This document shows, in pieces, positions 8,229 to 16,745 of a DNA stretch of 64,000 bases. The first letter of the stretch is position 1, and every line of letters begins with the position of its first letter. The notes under the pieces were generated by a model that was given only the letters and a program-made list of their open reading frames with translations, was not told where the DNA came from and ran no database searches. Origin of the DNA: Leptolyngbya sp. FACHB-261 (GTDB lineage: Bacteria > Cyanobacteriota > Cyanobacteriia > FACHB-261); the NCBI RefSeq assembly GCF_014696065.1, contig NZ_JACJPL010000011.1, forward strand, positions 1 to 64,000. Direction: 5' to 3'. Position numbers and translations under genes: made by a program.

Positions 8229-8558
8229 TCAGACTGAGCGTAATAGACCACTGGTTATGACTAATTTGTGCAGGCTAGAGGTCAGGCTTGGTTTAGAGAG
8301 TGGGCTGCGGGATGAGTGGGTGTAGCGTTTCTCAATCCAGGCAACGATTTCGGCCTCTGAACCAGAGGAACCTTGAAAGCCCGTTGCTGGATCCGAGACA
8401 GACCAGTAAGTCTGCTGAAACTGATTCAACTGCTGTTGAATGTGCAGCTCAGAAGAGCTGCTATTCAGTACCTCTTTAGCCAAGCGCAGCAGCCTTCGAG
8501 CCATCAACCAGATCGGCCAAACACTCTCGCTTGGCGGGGCACCTGTTTCTGGATGCAT
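8229..8558 (-). CDS. Hypothetical protein with strong ribosome site
   Basis: A 109-residue soluble protein that I do not recognise. Its ATG at 8558 is preceded by AAGGAGG at good spacing, one of the clearest ribosome sites in the window, so it is almost certainly expressed. It is helical in the first half (WLMARRLLRLAKEVL, ELHIQQQLNQFQQTYW) with a Ser/Leu-rich tail. It sits just downstream of another small reverse-strand gene (8665-8886) and may share a transcript with it. Confidence 0.6.
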   Translation of the reverse strand: MHPETGAPPSESVWPIWLMARRLLRLAKEVLNSSSSELHIQQQLNQFQQTYWSVSDPATGFQGSSGSEAEIVAWIEKRYTHSSRSPLSKPSLTSSLHKLVITSGLLRSV

Positions 8559-8664
8559 GGTGTCCTCCTTGAATCTAATGAATCAAGAAACCTGGCTCAG
8601 GGAACTCCGTCTGAGCCTAGAATCTAGTTTGCTAACAGGCTTTGTTAAACCCATTAAGCAGTGA

Positions 8665-8886
8665 TCAGACCTTAAAGGCTCTGCTGGCAAAGCAGCCTTG
8701 TTCAATAAGAATTCTTTGTTGCATTTCAGCAATTCTAGATAATAAATCCGCATGCAGATTCTGTAAGACTTCAATCTCTTCTTCGGTTTCTTCTAAATTG
8801 ATCAAAAGCGTAGCAAGAGCCCTTTGATTACCTTGGAACTGTGAAGGGCGATTTTGCAGCCAATGCTGGTAATTAGTGTGGTACAT
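8665..8886 (-). CDS. Small coiled-coil protein
   Basis: A 73-residue protein from the ATG at 8886. Residues 25-62 form one strong amphipathic helix (LATLLINLEETEEEIEVLQ, LLSRIAEMQQRI) that predicts a coiled-coil dimer. The N-terminus is aromatic and Gln/Asn-rich. No known domain is seen. About 105 bases separate it from the gene at 8229-8558 on the same strand. The function is unknown. Confidence 0.45.
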   Translation of the reverse strand: MYHTNYQHWLQNRPSQFQGNQRALATLLINLEETEEEIEVLQNLHADLLSRIAEMQQRILIEQGCFASRAFKV

Positions 8887-9301
8887 GGTCTGTCTCGAAT
8901 AAAGTGCTTACACTTGTTCCCCTCTGAAGTTGTTGAGTGACCTCAACAAGCTTCTGTTGGAATCCACCAAAGCTATCTACTGTATGTCTTTTGTATCTTG
9001 GAGTTCACGCTTTCTCTTCGACACTAGGACTGCTTGCCGACCCGCCTGCCATTAGCTGAGCCAGCTGTTGCATAACTGTCTCTAGCATTCCACCTCAGCT
9101 GATGTTGGGAAAGGCAAGAAAGGCCAGTGAGGTAGCAACTTAATCCTGAGCTTAATCCTGCTCAGGTTGTTTCTAAATGTGAGGATGGACACGTTTACGG
9201 TCCCAGTTTTTATTTTAGATTGTAAGATTAGGAGCAGCCAAGGTCCAATTTAGCCTTTCCACCTCAATTGGCTCCCAACATGTCAATTTGCTGGTGTTCT
9301 T
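8887..9301. other. Divergent intergenic region with a small palindrome
   Basis: About 415 bases between a reverse small gene and the forward STAND-WD40 gene, with no supported gene. TTGTTGAG at 8930-8937 and CTCAACAA at 8942-8949 form an 8-bp stem with a 4-base spacer, in the right place for an operator or the 5' leader of the small gene. No clear ribosome site precedes the ATG at 9302. Confidence 0.4.
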
Positions 9302-12300
9302 ATGACCTTCAAGCCTCTGTCTAAGCCTAAGCGCAGTCGTGGTGTCATCCTCACTTCTCAGGGGTGGCACAAGTTGCAGCAGGCTAAACAAGAAGCTGAG
9401 GCGGAGCACAACTGGAGCCAGCACTTCACGCTTGAGCAACTGGGGGAGCGCACAGGACTCTCGCTACACACTGTCTCCCGTATCCTCAAGCGCGAGGAAG
9501 GGGTTGATAAGCAATCACTGGAGTATTTTCTACGGGCCTTTGGCCTGGAGCTGGATAAGGGTGACTGTGCCCGTCCTGTCCCACCCTTTGAAGAACTGGC
9601 CGCTCGACAAAGTAACCCCCAGCAAGACTGGGCAGAGGCAGCGGATGTGTCTGTCTTCTATGGCCGAAGCGAAGAACTAATCCAGCTGCGTCAATGGATT
9701 TTGGAGGAACACTGCCGCTTGCTAGCCCTGCTTGGCATTGGCGGCATTGGCAAAAGCAGCCTGGTTGTGAAACTGGCCCTGCAAATTCAGCCAGAGTTCG
9801 AGGCAGTGGTTTGGCGCTCGTTGCAGAACGCCCCTCCCCTAGAAGAGCTCTTGGGAAGCGTGCTGCAATTTCTGATGCGGGTGCAGGGAGAGGACACCCT
9901 CCTACCCGAAACCTTAGATGGCAGGGTGACCAAGCTGATGGATTGCCTGCGTTCCTCTCGCTGTTTGCTGATTCTGGATAACGCCGAAACGATTCTGGGC
10001 AGTGGCAGGCAAGCAGGGCAATGGCAAGAGGGTTATGAGGGCTACGGGCAACTGCTGAAGCGAGTGGGTGAGGTGCCTCACCAAAGTTGTGTGCTGCTGA
10101 CCAGCCGAGAAAAGCCCCGCGAGATCGCCCTGCTTGAAGGCGAGCGGTTACCAGTGCGGTCGTTGCAATTAGCTGGCCTCAAGCCCGCTGATGGACGAGA
10201 GCTGTTCCGGAACAAGGGGCAATTTACCGGTTCAGAGGCCGAGTGGAACAAGCTGATTGAGCACTATGGCGGCAACCCACTAGCGCTGAAGCTGGTGGCC
10301 GCCGCAACCCACGAACTCTTTGACGGCAGAATTGCGGGGCTACTGGAGTACGCAGAGCAAGGCGTCTTGGTGGTTGAGGATATCCGGGACCTGCTGGAGC
10401 GGCAGTTTAACCGCTTGTCAGAAGTGGAGCAGGAGGTGATGTACTGGTTCGCTATAAATCGGGAGCCTATCTCTGTCGCAGAACTCAGCGAGGATGTGGT
10501 CAGCGCAACCTCAAGACGAGAACTGCTCGGTGCCGTGAACTCGCTGCTAAGGCGCTCCCTAATTGAGCAGAGTGCGGCCCGATTCAATCTTCAACCCGTG
10601 GTGATGGAATATGTCACCGAGCGGCTAGTCAAGTCGATTTGCCATGAGATTACAACCCAGAATCTAGAGCTTTTACGGACTCACGCTCTGATTAAAGCCC
10701 AGGCCAAAGACTATGTGCGCGAGATGCAAGGGCGATTGATCGTTGAGCCTGTGATGGAGTGCCTGCTTATGGCCTTGGGCAGCCACCGAGGAATTGAGGG
10801 ACGGCTGAAGGAATTGCTAGTGCAGCAGCGGGAGCAGGCTCCTCTACAACCTGGCTACGTTGGGGGTAACGTTCTCAATCTGCTAGTGGCGTTGGGCACA
10901 GACTTGAGGGGCTATGACTTCTCAAACCTCACAGTTTGGCAAGCCTCGTTGCAGGGCGTCAATTTGCCTCAAGTCAATTTCGCGCATGCGGATCTAGGCA
11001 AATCTATTTTTAAAGGGACTCTCGGTGCTGTTTTTGGGATTGCCTTCAGCCCAGACGGCGAACTGTTAGCAACGGGAGATGCTGAGGGTGGCGTCCGGGT
11101 CTGGCAAGTAGCAACGGGCAAGCCACTGTCAACCTTTGGCGAACACACAGGTTGGGTGTGGTCTGTAGCCTTTAGCCCCGATGGGCGGCTACTGGCTAGT
11201 TGTGGCGAAGACCAAACCGTGAGGCTTTGGGACGTCAGCAGTGGTCAATGTCTGCAAACCCTGCATGGGCACCAGAGTTCAGTGTGGTCTGTAGCCTTTA
11301 GCCCCGATGGTCGGACGCTAGCTAGTGGCAGCGACGAATGCTCGGTGAGCCTGTGGCAAGTCAGCAGTGGCCGTTGTCTGCGTACCCTCCAAGGCCATAC
11401 AGGTCGGGTGCTCTCAGTTGCCTTCAGCCCCGATGGCCAGACGCTGGCTAGCGGCAGTGATGAGCCCTCAGTGAAGCTCTGGGAGGTCAGTAGTGGCCGT
11501 TGTCTCAACACTCTGGAAGGACATACTGACCGAATTTGGTCAGTCACATTCAGTCCAGATGGCTCGACCTTAGCTAGTGGCAGTGCCGACGACACGATCC
11601 GCTTATGGGAAGTCACAACAGGGCAATGCCTGGGCACTCTGGAGGGGCATACTGATCGGGTACGCTCTGTTGCCTTCCACGCCGAGGGACATATCCTCGC
11701 CAGTTCCAGTGATGACCAGGCGATTAAGCTCTGGGAGGTCAGCACGGGGGAATGTTTCAGCACCCTGCGTGGGCACACCGATCCTGTCTTTTCAGTGGCT
11801 TTCAATGTCGATGGCAGCACCCTCGCCAGCGGCAGCAGTGACCAGACGGCAAGGCTCTGGGATTTCGACAGCGGTCGCTGTCTAAGAACGCTCCGAGGCT
11901 ATACCAATTCTGTCTACTCGGTTGTGTTTCATCCCGAAGGCGACAGACTGGCTAGCGGCAGCACTGATCAGACGGTGCGGCTCTGGGAAGTTGGCACCGG
12001 GCAGTGCCTAAAAACCCTGGAGGGACACAACGGCTGGGTGCTATGCGTCGCTTTTCATCCAGAGGGACATCTACTAGCCAGCAGCAGCGCCGACCAAACG
12101 ATTCGCCTGTGGGACGTGAGCAGTGGGCGCTGCCTCCACACTCTGGACGGGCACTCAGGTTGGATCCAGTCGGTCCGCTTCAGCCCGGATGGGCACTTGC
12201 TCGTCAGTGGTGGCGACGATCAAACCCTACGTTTATGGGACGTGAGTAGTGGCGAGTGTCTCAGCATCTTGAGGGGGCACAGCAATTGGGTTTGGTCGGT

Positions 12301-12979
12301 TGCCTTCAGTCCCAACGACCAGCTATTAGCAAGCGGCAGTGAGGATCAAACGATTCGTCTGTGGGACGTGAGCAGTGGCCAATGCCTGAGCACTTTGCAG
12401 GGACATGCCAGTCGAGTTCAGGCCGTTCGTTTTAGCCCCGATGGTCGCACCCTAGCTAGTAGCAGTGGCGACCAGACGATTCGTCTGTGGGACGTGAGCA
12501 GTGGCCAATGCCTGCAAGTTTTTCATGGGCATGAAAATACAGTCTGGTCTATCGCCTTTGACTCAGAAGGCCGACAGCTGGCGAGCATCAGCTTGGACCA
12601 AACGATTCGCCTCTGGGAGGTCAGCAGTGGCCAGTGCCTCAGCGTGTTAGAGAGGCTGAACAATCCAGTCCGCTCGTCCATTGCTTTCCAACCTGCCAAG
12701 CTGCAAGTGTCTCGAAAGGGTGCAAAAGTAAAGGGCGAAGATTCTAGTTCTGGAACCAGAGACGGAGCCAGCAACAGATCTACAGAACCAATGCTTGGCA
12801 GCTTACTGGTTAGTGGCAGCCACAATGGAGCGCTCAAGCTTTGGAACTCTCAGACGGGGCAGTGCCTGAAAGTGCTCAATCCTGAGCGGCCCTACACTGG
12901 CATGAATATTACTGGTGTCACGGGTCTAACAGCACTGCAGAAGGCAGCCTTAAAGACTCTGGGGGCCGTGGAAAGTTAA
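9302..12979 (+). CDS. HTH/NB-ARC STAND ATPase with 14 WD40 repeats
   Basis: A 1225-residue signal-transduction ATPase of the STAND type. Residues about 15-90 form a helix-turn-helix-like region (FTLEQLGERTGLSLHTVSRI). The NB-ARC domain starts near 125 (VFYGRSEELIQLRQW), with P-loop GIGGIGKSS at about 145-153, Walker B RCLLILDNAE near 220 and a sensor-like VLLTSREK near 262. A winged-helix region follows, then a short pentapeptide-like stretch (residues 535-570). From about 575 to 1200 there are 14 WD40 repeats (FSPDG, LASG, D-Q-T-RLWDV, GH), enough for two seven-bladed propellers. The last blade carries an insertion of about 35 polar residues. Such proteins sense a ligand through the propellers and oligomerise on ATP binding. 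The target is unknown; regulation or defence are both possible. Confidence 0.88.
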   Translation: MTFKPLSKPKRSRGVILTSQGWHKLQQAKQEAEAEHNWSQHFTLEQLGERTGLSLHTVSRILKREEGVDKQSLEYFLRAFGLELDKGDCARPVPPFEELAARQSNPQQDWAEAADVSVFYGRSEELIQLRQWILEEHCRLLALLGIGGIGKSSLVVKLALQIQPEFEAVVWRSLQNAPPLEELLGSVLQFLMRVQGEDTLLPETLDGRVTKLMDCLRSSRCLLILDNAETILGSGRQAGQWQEGYEGYGQLLKRVGEVPHQSCVLLTSREKPREIALLEGERLPVRSLQLAGLKPADGRELFRNKGQFTGSEAEWNKLIEHYGGNPLALKLVAAATHELFDGRIAGLLEYAEQGVLVVEDIRDLLERQFNRLSEVEQEVMYWFAINREPISVAELSEDVVSATSRRELLGAVNSLLRRSLIEQSAARFNLQPVVMEYVTERLVKSICHEITTQNLELLRTHALIKAQAKDYVREMQGRLIVEPVMECLLMALGSHRGIEGRLKELLVQQREQAPLQPGYVGGNVLNLLVALGTDLRGYDFSNLTVWQASLQGVNLPQVNFAHADLGKSIFKGTLGAVFGIAFSPDGELLATGDAEGGVRVWQVATGKPLSTFGEHTGWVWSVAFSPDGRLLASCGEDQTVRLWDVSSGQCLQTLHGHQSSVWSVAFSPDGRTLASGSDECSVSLWQVSSGRCLRTLQGHTGRVLSVAFSPDGQTLASGSDEPSVKLWEVSSGRCLNTLEGHTDRIWSVTFSPDGSTLASGSADDTIRLWEVTTGQCLGTLEGHTDRVRSVAFHAEGHILASSSDDQAIKLWEVSTGECFSTLRGHTDPVFSVAFNVDGSTLASGSSDQTARLWDFDSGRCLRTLRGYTNSVYSVVFHPEGDRLASGSTDQTVRLWEVGTGQCLKTLEGHNGWVLCVAFHPEGHLLASSSADQTIRLWDVSSGRCLHTLDGHSGWIQSVRFSPDGHLLVSGGDDQTLRLWDVSSGECLSILRGHSNWVWSVAFSPNDQLLASGSEDQTIRLWDVSSGQCLSTLQGHASRVQAVRFSPDGRTLASSSGDQTIRLWDVSSGQCLQVFHGHENTVWSIAFDSEGRQLASISLDQTIRLWEVSSGQCLSVLERLNNPVRSSIAFQPAKLQVSRKGAKVKGEDSSSGTRDGASNRSTEPMLGSLLVSGSHNGALKLWNSQTGQCLKVLNPERPYTGMNITGVTGLTALQKAALKTLGAVES

Positions 12980-13239
12980 ATAGTTACTTGTCAAAATATT
13001 AGGACTTGGCGGGTCTCCAGGCGAACTCGATCGACAAGGCTGGGGCTCTCGACGTAGTCGAGAAATACCCAGAGACACTTAGGGTCAACAGGCTTGAGAC
13101 CAAGAAGCTATGGCTAGCAAACTGAAACTGACCTAGCTGCTTAGCTGGTATAAACTGCGATTGCGCTACTTGCGTAGGGCAATGGGTGGGTCACAACCTG
13201 GATTAATTACCTTTTGCAAGAAATGATTAATAGAGAACA

Positions 13240-13965
13240 ATGTTTAACACTCTTATCGCTTCTCTCAACTTAGTGCTGATGGCTAGTTCTCCCACCTTGT
13301 TACCTAGGGGGACGGAGCTAGCTTCAGAGAAACAGTCCTGGCAGGTGGCTCAAACTTACTATCCTCCCGACCGTGGTGCACCACCGAGCACATCGGGAGG
13401 CGCAACTCGTAGCTCCTGCGTGAGCGGCGATAAGCCTTTAACTGCCTTGGTTGCGGCTGATAGACCTGGCCTAACTACCTTGGCCCGTCCCAGCTTCTTC
13501 CTGTATGTGCCTTCCACCCAGGCTCAAACGGCAGAGTTCGTGCTGAAAGATGACAGTGGCGATGAAGTTTACCGGACCATACTTTCCCTGCCCAGCCAGC
13601 CTGGTGTCATGAGTTTCAGCTTGCCTGCCAACAGCCCAAGTTTAGAAGTTAACAAAGATTACCGGTGGTACTTCTCGCTGATTTGCCAACCCGAAAATCG
13701 GCTGGAGGATGTTTTTGTGAGTGCCTGGGTGCGACGGGTGGTGCCTAGTCCGGCTTGGTTGGGTGAACTGAGACAGGCTGCTCCCAAGGAACGCTCAGAC
13801 CGCTATGCCCAGGCCGGTTTTTGGAGTGATGCGCTAGCCATCTTGGCGGAGCTGCGACGTACCAGCCCACAAGACTCAAGCTTGGCGGCAGCCTGGAATA
13901 GGCTTTTGCAGGCTGCCAACTTAGGAATCTTAACGGACGCGCCGCTCCTCTCAGGGCCGCGTTGA
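13240..13965 (+). CDS. DUF928 family exported protein
   Basis: A 241-residue protein of the cyanobacterial DUF928 family. It has a weak N-terminal signal-like segment, then the family blocks PPDRGAPPSTSGGATRSSC, LTALV, PSFFLYVP, a long beta-rich middle (FVLKDDSGDEVYRT), KDYRWYFSLIC and VSAWVRRV, and a helical C-terminal region (residues 180-225). Two cysteines, in RSSC and SLIC, are conserved in my memory of the family and could form a disulfide. The biochemical role is not known. It is often encoded next to ShlB-type porins, CHAT proteins and CHASE2 cyclases in cyanobacteria; here the porin and cyclase follow directly. A periplasmic accessory of that secretion system is a reasonable inference. 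Confidence 0.85.
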   Translation: MFNTLIASLNLVLMASSPTLLPRGTELASEKQSWQVAQTYYPPDRGAPPSTSGGATRSSCVSGDKPLTALVAADRPGLTTLARPSFFLYVPSTQAQTAEFVLKDDSGDEVYRTILSLPSQPGVMSFSLPANSPSLEVNKDYRWYFSLICQPENRLEDVFVSAWVRRVVPSPAWLGELRQAAPKERSDRYAQAGFWSDALAILAELRRTSPQDSSLAAAWNRLLQAANLGILTDAPLLSGPR

Positions 13966-14013
13966 TACCAAAGTTGGTACGAAAGCAGATTGAAGGATCA
14001 GCAAACCAAACTG

Positions 14014-14132
14014 TTATACCAACTCACTTTTTAAGCGCTATACATTGACCCCTCCCGACCTCCCCTTAGCAAGGGGAGGTGCCATAGGCGGTGGGGTTTG
14101 ATTAGTAGCGCTCATTTAGAAAATTGGTATTA
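14014..14132. mobile_element. MITE-like foldback element
   Basis: A 119-bp segment bounded by imperfect inverted repeats: 14014-14040 and 14106-14132 match at about 19 of 27 positions, with the cores TACCAA/TTGGTA and AGCGCT shared. Inside is a second, perfect hairpin, ACCTCCCCTT (14058-14067) with AAGGGGAGGT (14071-14080) and a 3-base loop. Short non-coding foldback units of this shape recur in cyanobacterial genomes. A related mini-palindrome TACCAA-AG-TTGGTA lies at 13967-13980, just past the DUF928 stop codon. No transposase is present, so mobility is inferred from shape alone. Confidence 0.5.
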
Positions 14133-14311
14133 GGACTAGTAGGTGTGCCTAGCAGGGGCACTGAATTTGTCTTGAATACCTGACTTTAGCGAGCCTTTTG
14201 GCTCCTCAGTGCGGAGGAGGGGACCCAACCCGTGTTTAATTGGGTTTTACCTGCGCTGTTGCCACCCAAGCGTGGGCTCTAGTGGACTTCAGAGGAGGTT
14301 GATAACCTGTC

Positions 14312-16105
14312 ATGCACTGCCCCCGTGCCTGCAGCCTAGCTCGGTCTTGGCTCTTGATTAGTGTCGGCGCTCTAGCTGGGTCTCTGCTGTCCGAACCCGC
14401 ATACGCGCAACGTCCTCCTCAATTGGATCTGCCCCAACCTCAGGAACGTCCTCGTCAATTCAATCTGCCTCGACCTCAGGACGTTTTTCCGGCTCCGGCT
14501 CCGGCTTTGCCCGAGCCACCCCCGCCTGAACCCCTACCCCCACCTGCCGAACTACTGCCGCTCCAGCCTGGTGCACCGGAATTGTCTGAGCCACCTTCTG
14601 GTCCTGTGCCCGAGAGGATTGTGGTTCGTGAGATTCGCGTGGTTGGCAGTACCGTCTTCAGTGCTGAGCAGTTGGCTGCGATCACTGCTCCCTTTACCAA
14701 TCGCCCCATTGCATTTTCGGAGTTGCTGCAAGCCCGCTCTGCAATCACCCAGTTTTACATTGACCAAGGCTACATCACCTCTGGCGCTTACATTCCGGCG
14801 GAGCAAATGATCCGCGATGGTGTGGTGACCATACAGGTGATTGAGGGCAGCGTTGAATCAATCACCGTCAGTGGTACGACCCGCCTGAACCCAAACTATG
14901 TCCGCAGCCGCCTGGCTCTCGCTGCTAAAGCTCCCCTCAACCGCAACCGCTTGCTTGAGGCCTTGCAGGTCTTGCAACTGGACCCCCTAATTGCCAACCT
15001 ATCAGCGGAATTATCTGCCAGTACGCGCCCAGGCAACAACTTACTAGAAGTTCGGGTGAGCGAGGCCGACTCGTTCAATACTCAATTCGGGGTGGATAAT
15101 GGCCGCTCACCGAGTGTGGGCACGCTCCGAGGCCGCGTTCAGTTTGATGAAGGCAATCTACTGGGCTTGGGGGACAGGATCAGTGCTGCTTACACGCTGA
15201 CTGAAGGCAGCGATGCGGTGGATGTTAGCTACACGCTGCCCCTTAGCCCTCGCAACACAACTTTCAGCCTGCGCTACAGCCATGGCGACAACGATGTGAT
15301 CGAGGAGCCTTTCAATGCGCTGGGGATAATTTCCCGTTTTGACGTCTACGAGTTCAGCCTGCGCCATCCAATTCTGCAGACTCCGACTGAGGAAGTTGCA
15401 CTGGGCATCACAGCCTCGCGGCAGGAGACTGCCACTGAAGTTTCGCTGAATGACATTGGTCCCTTCCCGATCTCGCCGGGGGCCGACGAGAAGGGACGCA
15501 CACGGGTTTCGGCCTTGCGCTTCTTTCAGGAGTGGACCCAGCGTAGTAGCCGGTATGTGTTGGCGTTTCGTTCGCAGTTTAGTCTTGGCTTGGATGTGCT
15601 GGATGCAACGATCCGGCCAGACCCGCCTGACAGCCGTTTCTTTTCCTGGCGTGGGCAGGGGCAGTGGGTGCGCCTGCTGGCACCAGATACGCTACTTTTA
15701 CTGCGCGGCGACTTACAATTCGCAGGTCGGACGCTGGTGCCCTTGGAGCAGTTTGGCCTTGGGGGCCAGGACAGCGTGCGGGGCTATCGCCAAGATGAGT
15801 TGCTGACCGATAATGGCCTATTTGCTTCAGCGGAAGTGCGGTTGCCCGTGCTACGGGTACCAGAGATTGAAGGTCTTTTGCAGGTGGCGCCGTTTGTGGA
15901 TGTGGGGACAGGTTGGAACCTCTCCGGTCAACCCAATCCAGAGCAGCAAACACTGGTCTCGGTCGGTCTAGGCCTGCGCTGGCAGATGGGCGATCGCCTG
16001 ACCGCTCGCTTTGACTGGGGAATTCCTTTGATCTCAGTAGATTCGCCAAACCGAACGCTGCAAGAACAGGGGCTTTACTTCTCGCTCAACTGGAGTCCCT
16101 TCTAG
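14312..16105 (+). CDS. ShlB/FhaC-type two-partner secretion porin (TpsB)
   Basis: A 597-residue outer-membrane protein of the ShlB/FhaC/HecB family, which exports a large TpsA partner. The order is: signal peptide with cleavage near AYAQ (residue 33); a Pro-rich linker to about 95; POTRA domains at about 105-255 (RIVVREIRVVGSTVF, ITQFYIDQGYITSGAYIP, GVVTIQVIEG, VSGTTRLN); then a 16-strand barrel ending in aromatic strands and a terminal Phe. The VRGY motif (DSVRGYRQDE) near residue 490 is the loop-6 signature. AGAGGAGG lies 13 bases before the ATG. No TpsA gene lies nearby. It follows a DUF928 gene and precedes a CHASE2 cyclase. Confidence 0.92.
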   Translation: MHCPRACSLARSWLLISVGALAGSLLSEPAYAQRPPQLDLPQPQERPRQFNLPRPQDVFPAPAPALPEPPPPEPLPPPAELLPLQPGAPELSEPPSGPVPERIVVREIRVVGSTVFSAEQLAAITAPFTNRPIAFSELLQARSAITQFYIDQGYITSGAYIPAEQMIRDGVVTIQVIEGSVESITVSGTTRLNPNYVRSRLALAAKAPLNRNRLLEALQVLQLDPLIANLSAELSASTRPGNNLLEVRVSEADSFNTQFGVDNGRSPSVGTLRGRVQFDEGNLLGLGDRISAAYTLTEGSDAVDVSYTLPLSPRNTTFSLRYSHGDNDVIEEPFNALGIISRFDVYEFSLRHPILQTPTEEVALGITASRQETATEVSLNDIGPFPISPGADEKGRTRVSALRFFQEWTQRSSRYVLAFRSQFSLGLDVLDATIRPDPPDSRFFSWRGQGQWVRLLAPDTLLLLRGDLQFAGRTLVPLEQFGLGGQDSVRGYRQDELLTDNGLFASAEVRLPVLRVPEIEGLLQVAPFVDVGTGWNLSGQPNPEQQTLVSVGLGLRWQMGDRLTARFDWGIPLISVDSPNRTLQEQGLYFSLNWSPF

Positions 16106-16745
16106 CAAATGCTTCGGATGTTGGTTGCTTTATAGGATTTGTTTATGCCTATCTCTGAAAGCCTCAAACACTTCTTATGCATGCTTGTTCAATCAGCCCG
16201 AAGTGTTGGCCCAAAGTGAGCAAGCTTCGACACTTAGTGTCGAAGCTTGCTCAGAGCGCTGAATTCTTCGGCCTCTGTACAAGTCAGTAGACACCTGTAC
16301 AGACTCAACCAGTTTAGCTTTGGCCTTCGTCAGCTCTGGTATTGGTATTGCGGGCACTCCCCAATAAACTTTCTTATTTAGAACTAAGAGGGTCTCCGCT
16401 TTTAGAAGGCAGCTTTAGAAGGCCGCAGCTGTTGAGGCGATGACATCCAGAAATCCGGCTCCTAACCAAGATTGTTGAGGCTGTGCTGTCTCCGCATCCT
16501 CAGGCATTGGCAGTGCCCTTGCAACCCTGCAGTTGGTGAATGATAATGATCAGTCAGCGGCAGCCCTGATGGCTGGTCCTATCAGATATTGGCCTAGCCA
16601 GACACGAAGGCTGAGGCCCGGTGCCGTGTTCTACTGGCATTGCTCCAAACCGCCAGTACAGCCAGCCCTATTATTGGGCTTATCGGGCGCTGTCTATTCT
16701 GCTGGGAAATTAGCTCTAAGATTCTAGAACTTCACGACAACGCCA
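16106..16745. other. Long gene-poor region between porin and cyclase
   Basis: About 640 bases. Apart from the strong hairpin at 16217-16253 I see only short frames. On the reverse strand a roughly 30-codon frame starting at MPEDAETAQPQQ ends near 16430 (GAGFLDVIASTAAAF then stop). It has no ribosome site and could be a decayed gene end. In cyanobacteria this position often holds a CHAT protein or a TpsA-type adhesin, so this may be the scar of a lost gene, but I cannot show homology. Confidence 0.35.
16217..16253. repeat. Perfect 17-bp hairpin with 3-base loop
   Basis: TGAGCAAGCTTCGACAC at 16217-16233 is followed by TTA and then its exact reverse complement at 16237-16253. There is no U-tract on either side. 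It is about 110 bases downstream of the porin stop codon. The stem is stable enough to act as a transcript 3' end protector or terminator, or as a protein-binding palindrome. Confidence 0.75.

Noticed and set aside
11245-11820. 191-residue frame antisense to WD40 repeats
   Set aside because: It is open only because the WD40 units repeat in register; its periodic PSRVLRH-type motifs are the reverse complement of the blades.
13040-13070. Small hairpin TCTCGAC/GTCGAGA after the NB-ARC gene as a terminator
   Set aside because: Seven-base stem without a U-tract, so it is too weak to claim.
15579-16049. 156-residue frame antisense to the ShlB porin
   Set aside because: Codon use and amino acid content follow the GC-rich sense strand, with no homology and no ribosome site.
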